Below are positions 9,666 through 22,645 of a stretch of DNA of 64,000 nucleotides, piece after piece (the first letter of the stretch is position 1; every line of letters begins with the position of its first letter). The notes beneath the pieces are model-generated. The model was not told where the DNA came from, searched no databases, and worked only from the letters and a program-made list of their open reading frames with translations. The stretch is from Isoetes taiwanensis (Eukaryota; Streptophyta; Lycopodiopsida; Isoetales; Isoetaceae). Location of the stretch: assembly GCA_021234155.1 (NCBI GenBank), contig JAJEKV010000316.1:250001-314000 (forward strand). Direction: 5' to 3'. The position numbers and the translations under genes are program-made.

Positions 9666-11713
9666 ATGGCGCCTCTCCGGCGTCTGTTGCAGAAATTTGG
9701 AGTACCCATTTCACAAAGACTCTGTCGGAACTTTCATCCCCGTGCACCCAACAAAAGTTTCAACCCTACAGCTTTTGCCACGCTATCGCCTATCACAAGA
9801 GCCAATTCAATAAAACCTTTGATTCCGTGTAATGGTAAGATTTCGTTGAAATTCACATGTTTTACAGATTGAATCCACTCTTGTTCTTGTCATAATTTCT
9901 CCGGTTAATGTTAGCTTTTTCAAACAGGACAACGGAGAGGTATGTTTATACAAGTGCAATCGACTCCCAATCCTGCTTCCTTGATGTTTTATCCAGGAAA
10001 ACCCGTGATGGATGTTGGTAGCTCTGATTTTCCAAATGCTCGAGTAGCCATGGTGTCCCCTTTAGCCAAGGCCATCTTTGACGTTGATGGTAGGTATTGT
10101 GAATTTGTTGGTTTTCGTTTCATTGTTCTGATGTAGGGAAAGTCACATAAAATATGTTAATTACTTTTTCTGCTTAAATGCATTGTTGTAATTTCATAGA
10201 GCATGCAAAATTGTATGTACTTGTTGCTTTGCATCGACATTTAATTCTTCCATGGACATAGAGGCATATGACAGTACATAAAAGTTGTTCATGTGGCAAA
10301 TATAACATTGTAATTGTACATAGGTGTCACCAGAGTCTTCTTTGGAGCTGATTTTGTGACAGTCACCAAGTCAGAAGATTATGCCTGGGATATTCTCAAG
10401 CCAGAGATTTTTGCTGTTATAATGGACTATTATACATCAGGGAAGCCCTTATTTGCTTCTACTGAAACTGCAACCCCATCAGATACTGCTATTCAGGAGG
10501 TAAGACACGAATTACTGAATTCAACATAGATTTTATTATGCACTGTTTGCATGATTGAGAACAAGAATTATTGTATAGAAAGGCAAGAATGTTTATTTGT
10601 GGATCTTTTAGGGATTATTGCTAATATTTGAAGTAGCTTAAAGATTGGCATGACTATGTTTGTAGTAGCTTGGGTCTCAAGTATGCTTGTCCAAATGTAG
10701 GGCAAGGTTTACTCGATTCTGAGTGATTAGGTTCCTTTTTCAATTTATGTTCTTTGAGCATAAGAAAAAGTGATGAGGCGCAGAGTCCATCTGCCATATA
10801 AGGTCTGTATCCCAATAAAAGTAGGTACAGTTCTCAAGAAGCAAACTCTCTTGGATGATGCCCATCTAGGTAGAGTACGCATATGGCTAGAAAGTAAGTA
10901 GAAGCTTGAAAAAGAATCTTCATTTGTGAAATATTGTTAGCTCTGTTGATCACTGCCGGATAATAAAACTGCAGTGTGCATAAAGTAAACTGTGCATGTA
11001 TATGTTGTATAATGAAAAATTATGCTATATTAAGTTCGTTCTTGCTCTTTGTGGCGATGGAGATGGTGTCTCTATACTTTATAGCCTTGCTTTATCCATG
11101 ATGGTCCATTTTCCTTTGACATTGTTGTTGTGTATATATTACCTTGCATTACCGTGAATAAAAAAAACTCTGCAGTTTTTAAGGTGGCTGTAATTTTCAG
11201 CCTTTGCTTTGATTTATCTAAATTGTAGCATTATGTTAGGGAGATGATGAAACTGTAATAATGATCAAGGAGTTGCTGGAAACTCGCATACGGCCTGCAG
11301 TTCGTGATGATGGGGGTGATATAGTCTATCGTGGTTTTGATCGGTACGTGTGCTTTGGAAAAGGTATTTTTGCTCTTACTGGGGTGATTTTAATTCTCGT
11401 ATCTTGCAGGGATACTGGCATTGTAAAATTGAAAATGCAAGGGGCATGTAGTGGTTGTCCAAGTTCATCTGTTACTTTAAAAACGGGGATTGAGAACATG
11501 TTGACACACTATATTCCCGAGGTAGGTTTCTCGATTTTAGTTCCGAGCTTAATTGGATAAGAAGAGAAGCTTTTTTTCCTTTAATGTCAAGCCACATTTG
11601 TTTGCATATACTGTCCAGTTTACCATTACTGACAAGATCTGGCTACTCAGGTTAAAGGTGTCATGGAGGAGGAAGCAGAGCCAGACGAGGCAGTAGCTGA
11701 TAGCAGCATCTAG
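9666..11713 (+). CDS. NFU4: NifU-like Fe-S cluster scaffold, mitochondrial type (NFU4/NFU5)
   Basis: NFU proteins carry a [4Fe-4S] cluster and pass it to mitochondrial client enzymes such as lipoyl synthase. I read six exons: 9666-9834, 9928-10089, 10324-10499, 11240-11343, 11410-11521 and 11651-11713. All introns are GT..AG, and the sum is 786 nt, or 261 aa plus TAG. Residues 1-56 are Arg/Ser-rich with almost no acids ([12 protein letters not shown]), as in a mitochondrial presequence. The Nfu N-terminal domain starts at [19 protein letters not shown] and runs through [16 protein letters not shown]. The C-terminal NifU domain has [12 protein letters not shown] and the cluster-binding CSGC in [10 protein letters not shown]. 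The length is close to Arabidopsis NFU4/NFU5 (about 280 aa). The domain order separates it from plastid NFU1-3. The exact orthologue (4 or 5) cannot be told. No defect was seen. Confidence 0.93.
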
Positions 11714-14700
11714 TCTGCATGTTCTTGTACCCTTGTAAAAGTGTAGGTTATCTATGTGATTATCTTGTTTTCTCTAGCTACACTGTCTTCCCTGATTTCA
11801 CTCCAGAAATATACCATCTAACTTTGTTTAGGTTTTCTGGAAATGTTCCCTTTACACCAAATATGCCCTTTCTGGATATTTTTATGGAACTCCACATAAT
11901 GAAATGCGACTACAAATTTTTTAACATGTGGCTAGCCCCCACAAACAGGCAGCCGAAGCATGTCTCTCATCCCCTTCTTCTTTTTTAGCCCCTTCAATTT
12001 GTTTCCAGCAAAAAAAAGCTTCCTGAAGCAGCTTTTAAAAGTGGATGGTGTTCTTCTAGAATTTTGTTGTATCCCTTATGTTTTAATGAGCGATATCAGC
12101 TTTGCTAAAATGTTAAACTATAGGATGCCCACTACAGTAAACACTCATTTAATAGCATCTAGTTGTTGGCTTACCATCATGATTTGTGGAATCGGATGAC
12201 ACTAACACAGTATGTTGATCTTTCTCAAGGTTAGGCATGGTTTTGATTGTCAAATCTTATTCTGTAATAAGTAAGTTGAAGACAGGGTAATAGGCTAGTG
12301 GCAAATGTCCCAAGGTTAATTTTGCAAAAAGGTTAGCAGATTGTCTATTTGGTAAGCGGGAGTAATGTGTTCTTCATCCCTCTCCCAGCTCGACTCTTTT
12401 GAGTAGCATTTGCATTGAGACGTCTGTTGTATTTTCACACTTCATAAGCTATAGATGTCTGCATTATGTTCTTGATAACAGTTACGTTCAAAAGTAAATG
12501 TAATCAAATATAAACATATATATTGTTGGCAAAATTCTACAATTTCTTTTGTCCGATTATGGTGTTTGTGCCTTTTATGGTTGTTTGCAAAAGCTATTTG
12601 TGTTCCGTGCTTGATTAAGAGAGTGATGAGCTTCGTCAGAAAACTGGTTGCAATATGGCTTATGAATTATAAGTGACATGTGTTTAATCGGCAGGTGCTC
12701 AGTGATTGTAGGTGCTTGGTGACGTAGATCATAGCCATTGGATTTAGCTTGCTTATTAGTCATCATGGTGATTGTAGATAGTAGCCAGTGGATTTACCCC
12801 AAGCATTATTGTTGGTTTACTCTGAAAGTTTCTACCCCAAGGTACCCCATGTTTATAACCATGTGTTTTGAAGGTGGTCCCTACGGACCGCTTTTGGTGT
12901 TAGCTTGGTATCTAGATAATTATACCCATTGCTGTCGCTTGTATTAAGTTTGAAAATGTTGGTGAAGAATAATCGATGCAGATTGGCTATGGTGAAGGAT
13001 GAAAGTTCGATAGAAATGATGTTGAGTACACTTGGATAATTCAGTGGCCTATTAAAAGCTATGGATAGTTTAGTTGAAATTGTTAAATCCGATGTTAGAC
13101 AAAATCTAAGGACGGAAGTTTCTGTAAGAGTAAAGTCCTTAAAGCTTCCTTCCTGCATTTGATTAAAGCAGGAGAAACTCACATGAATTGAAAACTTTTA
13201 TATTTTGGTCTGCTTGGAAATTGGTATCTGCAGGGTTATGAGTAAGAGCATCAGAGGAAATTGGGAACCTTGTCATTAAAGTGCTGCAGGATATAGTTAT
13301 AGACACAGAAAGTGAGGAAAAATTTATGGAAACTTTTGAATACAGGCTTAAGGAGCTGCTTATTTAACTTGCTAAAGACTATGAAACTATATCTAATAAA
13401 TCAACTGCTCTTGTTTTAATTCTAGACATACTATGATGGCATGTTTATGATACTGGATATTGCTGGAGCATGGCAGGTTTGTTCCTGGTGGCTTGTTTAG
13501 GATGCATCCGAATGAGATGTTCCAAGAAACTATCGATGGGATCATTAAATACTTACTTGGAGTTATCTTGATGAAAGTATGAATTGTTAGAAAGACATGC
13601 GATGTTTTCTATCATCTTAGGACAAATTTATTAGAGCTCCAATAGGAGCATTCTAAATCATGGCAGCTTCTATGATGCAATGATGAGCGGATGGATATAA
13701 GCGCAACCAGACTAGAAATTATGGATATTTTATGTGGTGAGCTAGTTCCAATGCCAGAGCTTGCTAATATGAACTCTATACAAAAAGGGTAAGCTGCTTT
13801 TACATGCCAAAGGTATGCAATACTTTCCTCGGAGATACGGGGGCTCTGACTCAGAGATTGCAAATTCTCACTGTTGGATGATCAAGAAACTGCATCAGAG
13901 TGTTTGGCCTGTCAAACATTTGGGGTACTTCCATAACTTACTATGACAAAACTTGGATATTAATGAAAGTATAGAATTGCCGAGGTTGTATCAGAGTTTC
14001 TTGTAAAGGGCGAGCATAGCATTGAGTTGGTATACGGCAGCCTGGGATGACAAAACCATCTTTATCAGATGTATATATCATCTAATCCACCACAAAAGTT
14101 TTATGATGAGGCTGTGAAAGCGGAGTTTGGTGAAATTTGTTGTAGTATTTCTGCACTGAGAATAATTTGTAGCACGACGACACGTGGAAGGAGCAAAAAA
14201 ATAATAAAAATTGTTATGGAGATTTACTGTAGCTACCACTCCTCCGCCGGAACCAGATCCAACAACAGTTTCACCTGCATTTGTTGCCCTTTTAGGACGA
14301 GCAAAGGCTTTAATTGGCAGCTTCTTGTGGGAATTCTTGCTAATGGTTTGTCGAAGAGAGATTTAGGTGCATTTCTGTGGCCATAAATCTTCCACTATGA
14401 TTTTCTATACTGGGGCTGCCAGGCCTGATGCAAGGGAGTTTCTGTTGTGGTTTTGAAGGCTGCTGTGGATTTGCCCCTGATGTAGGGGCTCTGTTCTTTA
14501 CTTTTTTACTGGAGACTTTTTTTTTTGACCTGCATTGTGATCTTTAGGCATTGTAACTGTTGCAATTTGTGAAGCATCTCAGTTCTGATGCATAGGATTC
14601 GCGTTTTCCTTTCATATTATTGTTTTCTATGTTTAATGTGCTCCACTTTTTACATTCTTTATTTCTATCTCTGTATTTATGCTCATTTCGATTTGTCGAA

Positions 14701-15760
14701 GTACTTTGGATTTGTTTTTGGATTTTGATTTGCCACATGAATTAGGAGTTGCCACACCTTCTCTAGGTTTGGGGCTGCATCTAGGTTCGGCGTAGAAGAT
14801 AAGCCTATTTTAGATGCCGGATTTGCGCATCGCGCTTTGCAAATTGCATGTTGTGTGGGATTCTGTATTTGCACAATTTGCCAAGTCACAGCAAACACAT
14901 GCCTTGTTTTTGTCCTGGTGTATACATCTCGGATAACACGAAGAGGAAATAGAACGCAGACAAACATAAAATAATGGATTTTGAAAAAATTTATTTGACC
15001 ATGTTTCATAAAATAATGGATTTTGAAAAAATTTATTTAACCGTGTTGCACATAGCTGACACAGATACATAGCTATGAAGGACAAAACAACAATTTTAAA
15101 GTCTACGATGCAAAATTCATGCAAAATCAATCTAGGCATACAAAATTCTTGCAAAATTTAATTCTACAAGATTATGAAGAGTATGAAAAAGAAAATGCAT
15201 CATTATCAAAAGTTAGTTCTTAGCTTATTTGCACCTAAAACTTATCTAGTCAAAATAACCATAAAGTTTTTATTGTGCGCTAGGTTGCAATGAAAAGGTG
15301 CATATATACAACCTATTACAAGTATATCCTGTCCAAAGCTGGACACAACTTGAAAAATAAGAAATCTAACCAATTCTAGATTTTTATTTCAAAACAATAC
15401 CTTGCTAAAACCTTCTGGTGTGTCTTTTGCTAGTTTTTTTTAACAATCACTTATTATGTTTTAGGCTTTTAAGGGAGCAGGGAAATCATACTTCACGAAA
15501 TGTTGGCAATTATGATGCTTTTGTAAAGATAGAACGAGTTACTTTTTTTTTCATTTATTTTGATATATGTTTTGAGAATATTTGTAGCTCCATTCTTACA
15601 CGGTAGTGAATTTTAGATCCGCACAACCGAGTGCCATTTGTTTGTTCATGTTGTAGTCCGGTTGAGCTCGACATTTCTTCTCGGACTTGGACATAAGGTA
15701 ACTGCGTTACATGCATATGATAGTATTAAAATATGAGACTTTTGATGGGTTTTTTTCTAT
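11714..15760. other. NFU 3' flank and AT-rich interval with weak gene-like remnants
   Basis: The first several hundred bases are T-rich and fit a 3' UTR. Between about 12950 and 14400 short plus-strand stretches read like decayed protein (for example VLQDIVIDTESEEKFMETF near 13290, GELVPMPELANMNSIQKG near 13735, TTPPPEPDPTTVSPAFVALL near 14240). They are in different frames and separated by stops. I do not recognise a family and do not call a gene; a degenerate host-gene copy is possible. Confidence 0.35.
14968..15049. repeat. Two-copy tandem duplication, ~41-bp unit
   Basis: A unit beginning ataaaataatggattttgaa and running on through aaaaatttattt occurs twice in tandem, followed in each copy by gaccatg or aaccgtg. 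Confidence 0.85.
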
Positions 15761-15763
15761 TTT

Positions 15764-16126
15764 TTAGTGCTCCCTTGACTTGAAAACAACTCGCTTTTGA
15801 GTGGCAAAGAGGATGATGACATGTTGACATGCAAAGCAAACATAAATAGCACATGCAATCCCATGTCTATGTGGTATCCCAATGTCGTAAATAGGGCATG
15901 AAGAAACAGTAAGTCCAAGGGCATACTTTCGACCCCACATGTGACCCCTCAAAATTTGGACTTTTACTGTTTTCTCTCTCCAGTCAATTGCCTTGTTCAA
16001 AATTATGACAATAAAAATGGCAACAATAATTAACCAAACTATAAGCATGGTGACCCATGGCAACGCACCTGATGGTGGTCCAAAAATCACTGTTTGTATA
16101 TAAAAGACTGATTGGCACCAACACAT
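15764..16126 (-). pseudogene. Repeated ORF with one membrane segment, copy 1 (unknown)
   Basis: The shared core reads FGPPSGALPWVTMLIVW, a hydrophobic stretch of about 20 residues (WLIIVAIFIVIIL), then NKAIDWREKTVKVQILRGHM, KYALGLTVSSCPIY and GIPHR. The DNA block 15828-16105 is about 95% identical to 17133-17411. The 120-aa frame diverges after ...YVCFAC, so the true end is probably within that region. It could be an exon of a membrane-protein gene, because the block ends near pyrimidine-rich flanks, but no partner exons were found. Family not recognised. Confidence 0.35.
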
Positions 16127-17668
16127 GCAAGCTGGCCTCTAAATAGCGAGAGTTTGATCAGCCTCTGAGATTTCACCTTGTATCCTTTGCATTTGCTATT
16201 CCAGAGCTTTCTCATTGCAGGGTGAGAAGGGTAGATGCCATTCCTTCTATTGTTCATCATAAAGTTCTGCCCATAATTTTGACATCTAATTATTTAAAAC
16301 TATCTTAGAAAAACATAAGGAAACAAAATGAGTGGCAAAGAGGATGATGACATGTTTAACAAAATTTTGAATTTATTCAAATCTAATAGATATACGTGAA
16401 GGATAACATGATAAAATTATATGTAATTTTACCCTTATTGATAAAAGTATAAAATTACTTTCTAAACTAATTTTCATTCTAATCTATTTAAAATTAAATT
16501 TTGATCTAAGATAAATTTTGTATGATTAAAATGCTATTTTTTTAAAATATTGAAAGAAAGTTCTAAATTGATATTAATTAAATGATTACATTTATGTTTA
16601 AACTATGTATCATTATGTTTATGTTTCAATTTAAAAAAAATTGAATAGTTTATTATTGAATTATTCAATATTTATTATTAAACCATTAACTTTATCATTT
16701 AATTAATTTCAATCTAAAACTTTTCTTAAAGTGTTTTAAAAAATATAAAAATTTGTAAATTGTGAAAATTCTCATAATATTTTTAAGTTATCACTTATCA
16801 TACCATCGAATATCACTTAGAAATTATCATGATTGCCAAATTTTAAATTTGATAAATCACTGAAAATTGAAATCTTATATCCTTGAAATATTTAATTCTA
16901 AATAAATAAAATTAGTTTGAAAAGGAATTTTATACTTTAATAACTATTAGAGTGTTTATTTAAAGATAAACTTATATAATTAGAACTTATAAAAAGCATA
17001 TCTTAAATATACATATGCTTACTACACATATAATATCAAAAGCATATTTAAATTGACAAAAAAAGAATGTCAACACATTTATCGAGATGACTGTAAGTAA
17101 AGGAGAAGGAGAACATGTGCTACAATCATGATACATGCAAAGCAAACATAAATAGCACCTGCAATCCCATATCTATGTGGTATCCCTATCTCATAGATAG
17201 GGCATGAAGAAACAGTAAGTCCAAGGGCATACTTTTGACACCACATGTGACCCCTCAAAATTTGGACTTTTACTGTTTTCTCTCTCCAGTTAATTGCCTT
17301 GTTCAAAATTATGACAAAAAAAAATGCAACAATAATTAGCCAAACTATAAGCACGGTGACCCATGGCAACGCACCTGATGGTGGTCCAAAAATCACTGTT
17401 TGTATATAAAAATCACTGCTTTAAAAAATATAAAAATTTGTAAATTGTGAAAATTCTCATAATATTTTTAAGTTATCACTTATCAAACCATCGAATATCA
17501 TTTAAAAATTATCATGATTGCCAAATTTTAAATTTGTTAAATCACTGAAAATTGAAATCTTATATCCTTGAAATGTCTAATTTGAAATAGATAAAGTTAG
17601 TTTGAAAAAGAATTTTATACTTTAATAACTATTAAAATGAATAAACTTATATAATTAGAACTTATAAA
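15799..17668. repeat. Complex direct duplication A-B-A'-B'
   Basis: Block A (15828-16105) recurs at 17133-17411. Block B (about 16736-16996, very AT-rich) recurs at 17420-17668. A and B are 630 bp apart in the first pair and adjacent in the second. A third short word, gagtggcaaagaggatgatg, is at both 15799 and 16331. The extra sequence between A and B in the first pair (about 16360-16735) therefore looks like an insertion or a deletion partner. Confidence 0.8.
17079..17396 (-). pseudogene. Repeated ORF with one membrane segment, copy 2 (unknown)
   Basis: Same core as the copy at 15764-16126, with conservative changes (VAFFFVIIL, AINWREKTV, GHMWCQKY, YEIGIPHRYG). The reading frame survives in both copies although the flanking AT-rich DNA has diverged more, which hints at either recent duplication or former constraint. 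No function is assigned. Confidence 0.35.
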
Positions 17669-18025
17669 AATTATAACAATCAAGAAAAATTAAACAATAC
17701 ATATATTCTTATAATGGCATCCTTGAAGTGCTATCTATTAAATTTGAATAAGTCCAAGTTTTGTTGAATATGCCATAAGAGTTCCTCTTTTGCAAGGTCC
17801 TATTTACTTTCCATCCATCATTATGTACTTGGTAATACATTCTTGTCTTGTTCTGAATTTGTTTTGCTATTTTTTGCAGAGCTAAACGTGCCTAAAAGTC
17901 GTGGTTTCGCAAAAGAACTACTTAACTTTGAACTTAAGATGTGGACGAAAATTATATTTGTATAGAAAAATAATTGTCCTTATGTTTTTCTAAGATGGTT
18001 TTAAATAAATATGTTTTTCTTTTCC

Positions 18026-18379
18026 CTCTTAGATGTTCTGGGAGCTGATATTACAGCAGTTATTAAAGTCATATGGGCATGTAGAAAAATGCATCCAGCT
18101 ATTGCTACAGACATTATTACACTTGTTCCTAAAGTAAAGAGGCCCATGCAGTTTCATGAATGGCGCCCCATTGTGCTAAACAATACCCTCGGAATAAGTA
18201 TAAAGAGTTATTTACTATCCAGAAGACTGTTAACCACCAGTAAAGCCTGTTTGATGAATAAAATTATCTGAGGATGAGAATAGGCAGATGATGACGGAGA
18301 TCACTAAGGAAGACGTCCTTAGGGTACCCTCTTCTTTGAGTCATGGCAAGTCCCCAGGACAAGACGACTTTCCTCCGGA
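18026..18379 (+). mobile_element. LINE ORF2 fragments, rearranged, left of the CACTA insertion
   Basis: 18033-18190 encodes an RT stretch (DVLGADITAVIKVIWACRKM, IITLVPKVKRPMQFHEW). 18193-18379 encodes the part that should precede it (ITKEDVLRVPSSL, GKSPGQDDFP). In the more complete copy at 44.26-44.64 kb the order is the reverse, so a tandem-duplicated or rearranged LINE existed before the CACTA insertion. Homology stops exactly at ...cctccgga before the CACAT terminus. Confidence 0.85.
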
Positions 18380-18419
18380 CACATCAAAAACGATGCCCAT
18401 ATCCTCCTTAAAATCCCCC
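18380..18419 (+). repeat. CACTA left terminal inverted repeat
   Basis: Starts CACATCAAAAACGATGCCCA at 18380. It is paired with the inverted copy at 41603-41642, with five mismatches in 40 positions. Confidence 0.88.
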
Positions 18420-19230
18420 ATAAAAAACCCCTTAAAATCCCCCTTTTCGTGGAATGGACATGATTTTCAGAAACGGGGTATTTGGCCACAATCCCCCCTT
18501 TGTGATTTTGTAGATTAATATCCCCTTATTTGAATTTTTTTTATATCCCCCATTGCCATATGCAATGGTCATACCCCTTTTCTCACAAATAATGTTCATA
18601 CCCCTTTCTAGGAACAATCCCCCTTTGTGATTTTGTAGTTTAATATATCCTTATTCCATTCATACCCCTTATTCCGTTCATACCCCTCTTCTCAACCATC
18701 CTTCTTTTTATATTTTCATACCCCTTTCTAGGAACAATCCCCCTTTGTGATTTTGTAGTTTAATATACCCTTATTCCGTTCATACCCCTTATTCCGTTCA
18801 TACCCCTCTTCTCAACCATCCTCCTTTTTATGTTTAATATCCCCTTATGTTTAATATCCCCCTTATTCCGTTCATACCCCTTTTATGACCTATTGGTCTC
18901 CGTGGACGTTAAAAAAACTATTCTATTCTATTCTACCCCTTTTATGTTTATACTCCTTTTCCGTTCATACTCCTTTTATGTTTAATATCCCCTTAAACCA
19001 TTCATACCCCTCTTCTCAACCATCCTCCTTTTGTGACCTTGTATCCTATACTGTTAATACCCTTTTCTCAAAAATCCCCCCTTCGTGATTTTGTGTTTAA
19101 TATCCCCTTATTCCGTTCATACCCCTCTTCTCAACCATCCCCCTTTTGTGACCTTGTATTTAATATCCCGTACTTAGTTAATACCCTTTTCTCAACAATC
19201 CCCCTTTTTTATTTTGTAGTTTACTTAGAT
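18420..19230 (+). repeat. CACTA left subterminal array
   Basis: Many short C-rich direct repeats are present: words such as aatcccccttt, gtgattttgtag, tttaatatcccctta, ttccgttcatacccc and ttctcaaccatccccc recur a dozen or more times. Subterminal arrays like this are the transposase-binding regions of CACTA elements. The array is interrupted at about 18887-18935 by a LINE 3'-end fragment. Confidence 0.8.
18887..18935 (+). mobile_element. Tiny LINE/SINE 3'-end fragment with (TATTC)n tail
   Basis: cctattggtctccgtggacg followed by ttaaaaaaa and ctattctattctattcta. The same tccgtggacg core ends the GC-rich LINE at about 35906-35945 (minus) and another fragment at 61501-61563. It is a 5'-truncated insertion within the subterminal array. 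Confidence 0.7.
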
Positions 19231-19442
19231 CAGATAATAAAGCATATGAAGATGTAGATTTGAATGCAGATAGGACGGAATTGGATGTGGATTCTATAAA
19301 ACAAATTATGTTCCATACAAAAAAAAAAAAAGAGAAACTGAAAATTATATGCAATTTCTTAATACCAAGACCATGAATATAGAAAGAACAAGTCAGTAAA
19401 TTAGTCTATTAAGAGATCAAAGATCAGTACATTAGTCATTCC

Positions 19443-22245
19443 TTATAGCACGCCAACTATGAGTGACATCGAAAAAACAAATCGGATACACAAAACCCCA
19501 CTTGGTGAGCATTTTTTTTTTTTAGTGACCAACTTCGAATTTTGCTCTAGTAAGTGCTTTACTACTAGATCTAGCTTCTCTAATTGACTGAGGTTTCGAA
19601 TACCTTTAAAAGTCCTTTGTCTAAACCTGTTTTGTTCTGCCATAAATTTTGGAATTTGAGTGTACATCTCATTGACAGTTGAGATCTTCATTAGAAATAT
19701 ACAAACAACTTCTTTTTCTTTGACACTGAAAAATGAAAATGTCAATACATGTTAAAATATCAATATAATGTATGCATGTTACCTTAAGTCCAACGTGTTA
19801 ACAAGGACTGCATGTCTTTCCTGAGAAGATACAACGTCCTCTTCTTGCTCTGGATTTATAAATCCTGATTAGTAACTTGCATATAATACATGAAATGGCA
19901 GAGAAAAAATACCTAAGTCTGGCGGTTGTGTTGAAGCCTGTTCTTCTTTGCGACTTCCGCCATAATTTTGCTCCTTATTAATTTCTCTTGTAAATAAATG
20001 TTTACGCTTGAAGCATATGCATAGACCAATGTTATAAGATGCCTACAACTAAGCCATATCCAAAAAAGCCAAGCAGCAACAAAAGCATGTCATCACAGTA
20101 ATTTGAGAAAGCAATTCGTATGCCAGGGCCACTTAAGCAATTAAATCTATCATCAAATTTACGCCTAGATAACCTGACTGAATATATAGCTTATAAAATT
20201 AGTCCCCACTAGCATAAACAACTACAACATTCTAAATTAGTATAGGACCTGATTTAGCTGGATGGAATTATTATCAGAATCGTCCTCCTCAGAATTAGTC
20301 AAGGTAACAACATCAACACTGCTGGTAGAAGCCTTCACTCCTTTAGCAACATTGTTACATAGCGTCAAAGGCACAAGCCCTGATATGAACATCTTAATAC
20401 CAGGGTTATTTTTATCCTTATTAGGATCCAGTCCATGCTGCCTGCACAGATCCAGCAATTGAGTTGAGTGCCACTGGTGCTCTAGCCCATTTCGTCTAAG
20501 TAACTCAATAAGCTTAGGCATAGTTTGACCCTTACTGTGGGCGCCCTCAGGCCTCCCTGATTTATTCATGTCTTAAAGGAAAACAATGAGCAATGCCCTT
20601 ATTTTTATAGATCTGTATCAAGCTTCGTTTCAACCATGCCTTGAAGCACGATATTTGTATTATCAAATATTAAAGCTTAATCTGTGACTATCTTACAAGA
20701 AAATTTAACTGAAGTACAAGATTAGTTACCTGGACCACATTGCCAGATAAGAATGCGTGAATCCACTCATGATGAAATTTAGTTGAGAGTCATGATCCAG
20801 CATCAGACAGCCATAGATGGTATTAGACGGCCGTATACGGCAAGCAGCCGCATTCTTCATGTTAGGATTTTTGACATACATTTAGGTTAGACATTTCCAT
20901 TGCTTCCATGATTCGATGAAGTCCACATTCCATGTTCTCACAGAATATTCTAATCATAAAGATTTTTTCCATTGTACTGGCTACATTATATCACAATAAG
21001 GCCCTTGAAAGGCAACCTTAGTCTCGAAAAATATCATGCAGAAGAGTTGAAGACATTCTCAAGGTGAATGCAATAATAAGATACAAACAATAAGATACAA
21101 ACAATGGACTACTAACTTAAGGGCATAATCAGTGGTTCTGCCAACAATGTGCTTCCCTAGTAGATCACTGCAAACTTGAGGAAATCTATAACGGTAATCA
21201 TATCAACAAACATAATGGTGGAAATATCATTGGCATTTGTATGCCACCAAGTAGAGGTAAAAGAAGATAATAAGCCAATAAAATTAATACCCTTGTGCAC
21301 CATGCACAAACACAGCCCAGTTTACAGGTCCAGCAAGCACAAAAGGTCAACCTTTTAAAATAAGAGAAAGGGATGCATTATGGCATGAACCCAGTATCAT
21401 TGTAGGTCTTGTGATATATGTGATCTCACCCTCCTTAGAAACGTAAAAGAAAGAAAGCAAGAAAGAAAGCAAGAAAGAAAGAAAGAAATGCAAGAAAGCT
21501 TAAGCAAGAAAGAATGCAGAAAGCACAGAGATGAGCACACAATTTTACATACCTGAATTCCGAATTTCCTTACAGGGGTGGACAAGAAGGAGGTCTTTTA
21601 TTGGCCAGCAAGTAAACCCCTTTTCACACTCTCCCAAATTGTCTGCCCCCATGCTTGGAATTGGGAGAGGAGTCTGAGGAGAGAAAATTTGATCCACTTG
21701 CACTGACGCAGCAGAAACATCCATGTTAGTACCATGGGATACTCCCGGACCAAGAAAGGCTATCTCTCCCATGCCAACCACGATTCCTTGTTTAGCCAAG
21801 AGAACTTTTGATGACACTTGAAGTGTTGAGGCTGCAAGGAACATAAAGGATTATAGTCTGCGGAATTTAAACTTGAAAAATTAAAATTACCTTCCAATTC
21901 TTTCCGCTTATGCAAACTTGTTCTAAGTCCAACTGATGAAACAGACATGGTAGTCCCTGTTCCTATGGTTGTTTCACTTGTATCCATCTCACCATCATCA
22001 GACTCAAACTGCACATAATCATTTGGAACATAGACCACCTCGCCTTTAACAACTCGAGCAACATTTTTCTTATAAAAAGCTGAGCTTTCCAGTGCAGATA
22101 CATATAAAATATCCTTATTGTGAGGCAAGATCTCTATAATCACTACTTCCCACATCTTCACTTGAACTTGCCATGTTGACCTATATGCCTCAGCAGCAGC
22201 AAATTTCACAGCAGTAGCTCTAGACTCCTTGAATTGACTTGATGT
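19443..22245 (-). pseudogene. TNP1/En-Spm-like accessory gene of the CACTA (multi-exon, state uncertain)
   Basis: CACTA elements usually encode a second protein besides the transposase. On the minus strand I join an exon ending at 21891 (AEAYRSTWQVQVKMWEV, acidic Ser/Thr tail) to an exon 21553-21831, with GT/AG sites and phase preserved across KELE|A|STLQV. The second exon has VLLAKQGIVVGMGEIAFLGP then VQVDQIF, PLPIPSMG and TCWPIKDLLLV, the spacing I associate with the plant TNP1/En-Spm transposase family. A later exon, about 20569-20237 (MPKLIELLRRNGLEHQW, then an acidic stretch), and pieces at 19980-19440 (coiled-coil-like FMAEQNRFRQRTF) may belong. Full exon chaining was not achieved. Opposite in strand to the transposase gene. 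Confidence 0.45.
21440..21500. repeat. GAAA/GCAAGAAA-rich microsatellite
   Basis: aaagaaagaaagcaagaaag and variants run for about 60 bp. Confidence 0.8.
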
Positions 22246-22507
22246 AAGGGTTGTTTATAGAAACATCTTTGCTGATCCTTCTCGAACTTTTATCGCAAGT
22301 AAACAGTCAGCTTGCTTTTTTGCACCTTTCTGACCACTTGTACACTAAACATCAGAAGAATAGGTAAGCTTCAGAAGAACAAGTATGCAAGCTTTCTGGA
22401 TTACTGAAATATGACTGATCTCATCTGATCTTTCCTTATTTGCAGAACAGGATGTAACAGAAAGATAACGAAATTAGAGGTTCATCTGGCTCACTTTAAT
22501 CTAGCTA

Positions 22508-22645
22508 TGGCACTAAAGATCAGCAAAATTATTTAGTTATTTAGTGATCACTAAAGTTATTTAGTGATCTAAAGCCAGGTGATGCACTAAAGATCAGCAA
22601 AATTAGTTCACCTTTAGCACTAAAGTTATTTAGTGATCTAAAGGT
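22508..22645. repeat. Tandem duplication with palindromic core
   Basis: The words gcactaaagatcagcaaaat and aaagttatttagtgatctaa occur twice. The first copy contains the perfect palindrome tttagtgatcactaaa. Function unknown. Confidence 0.7.
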
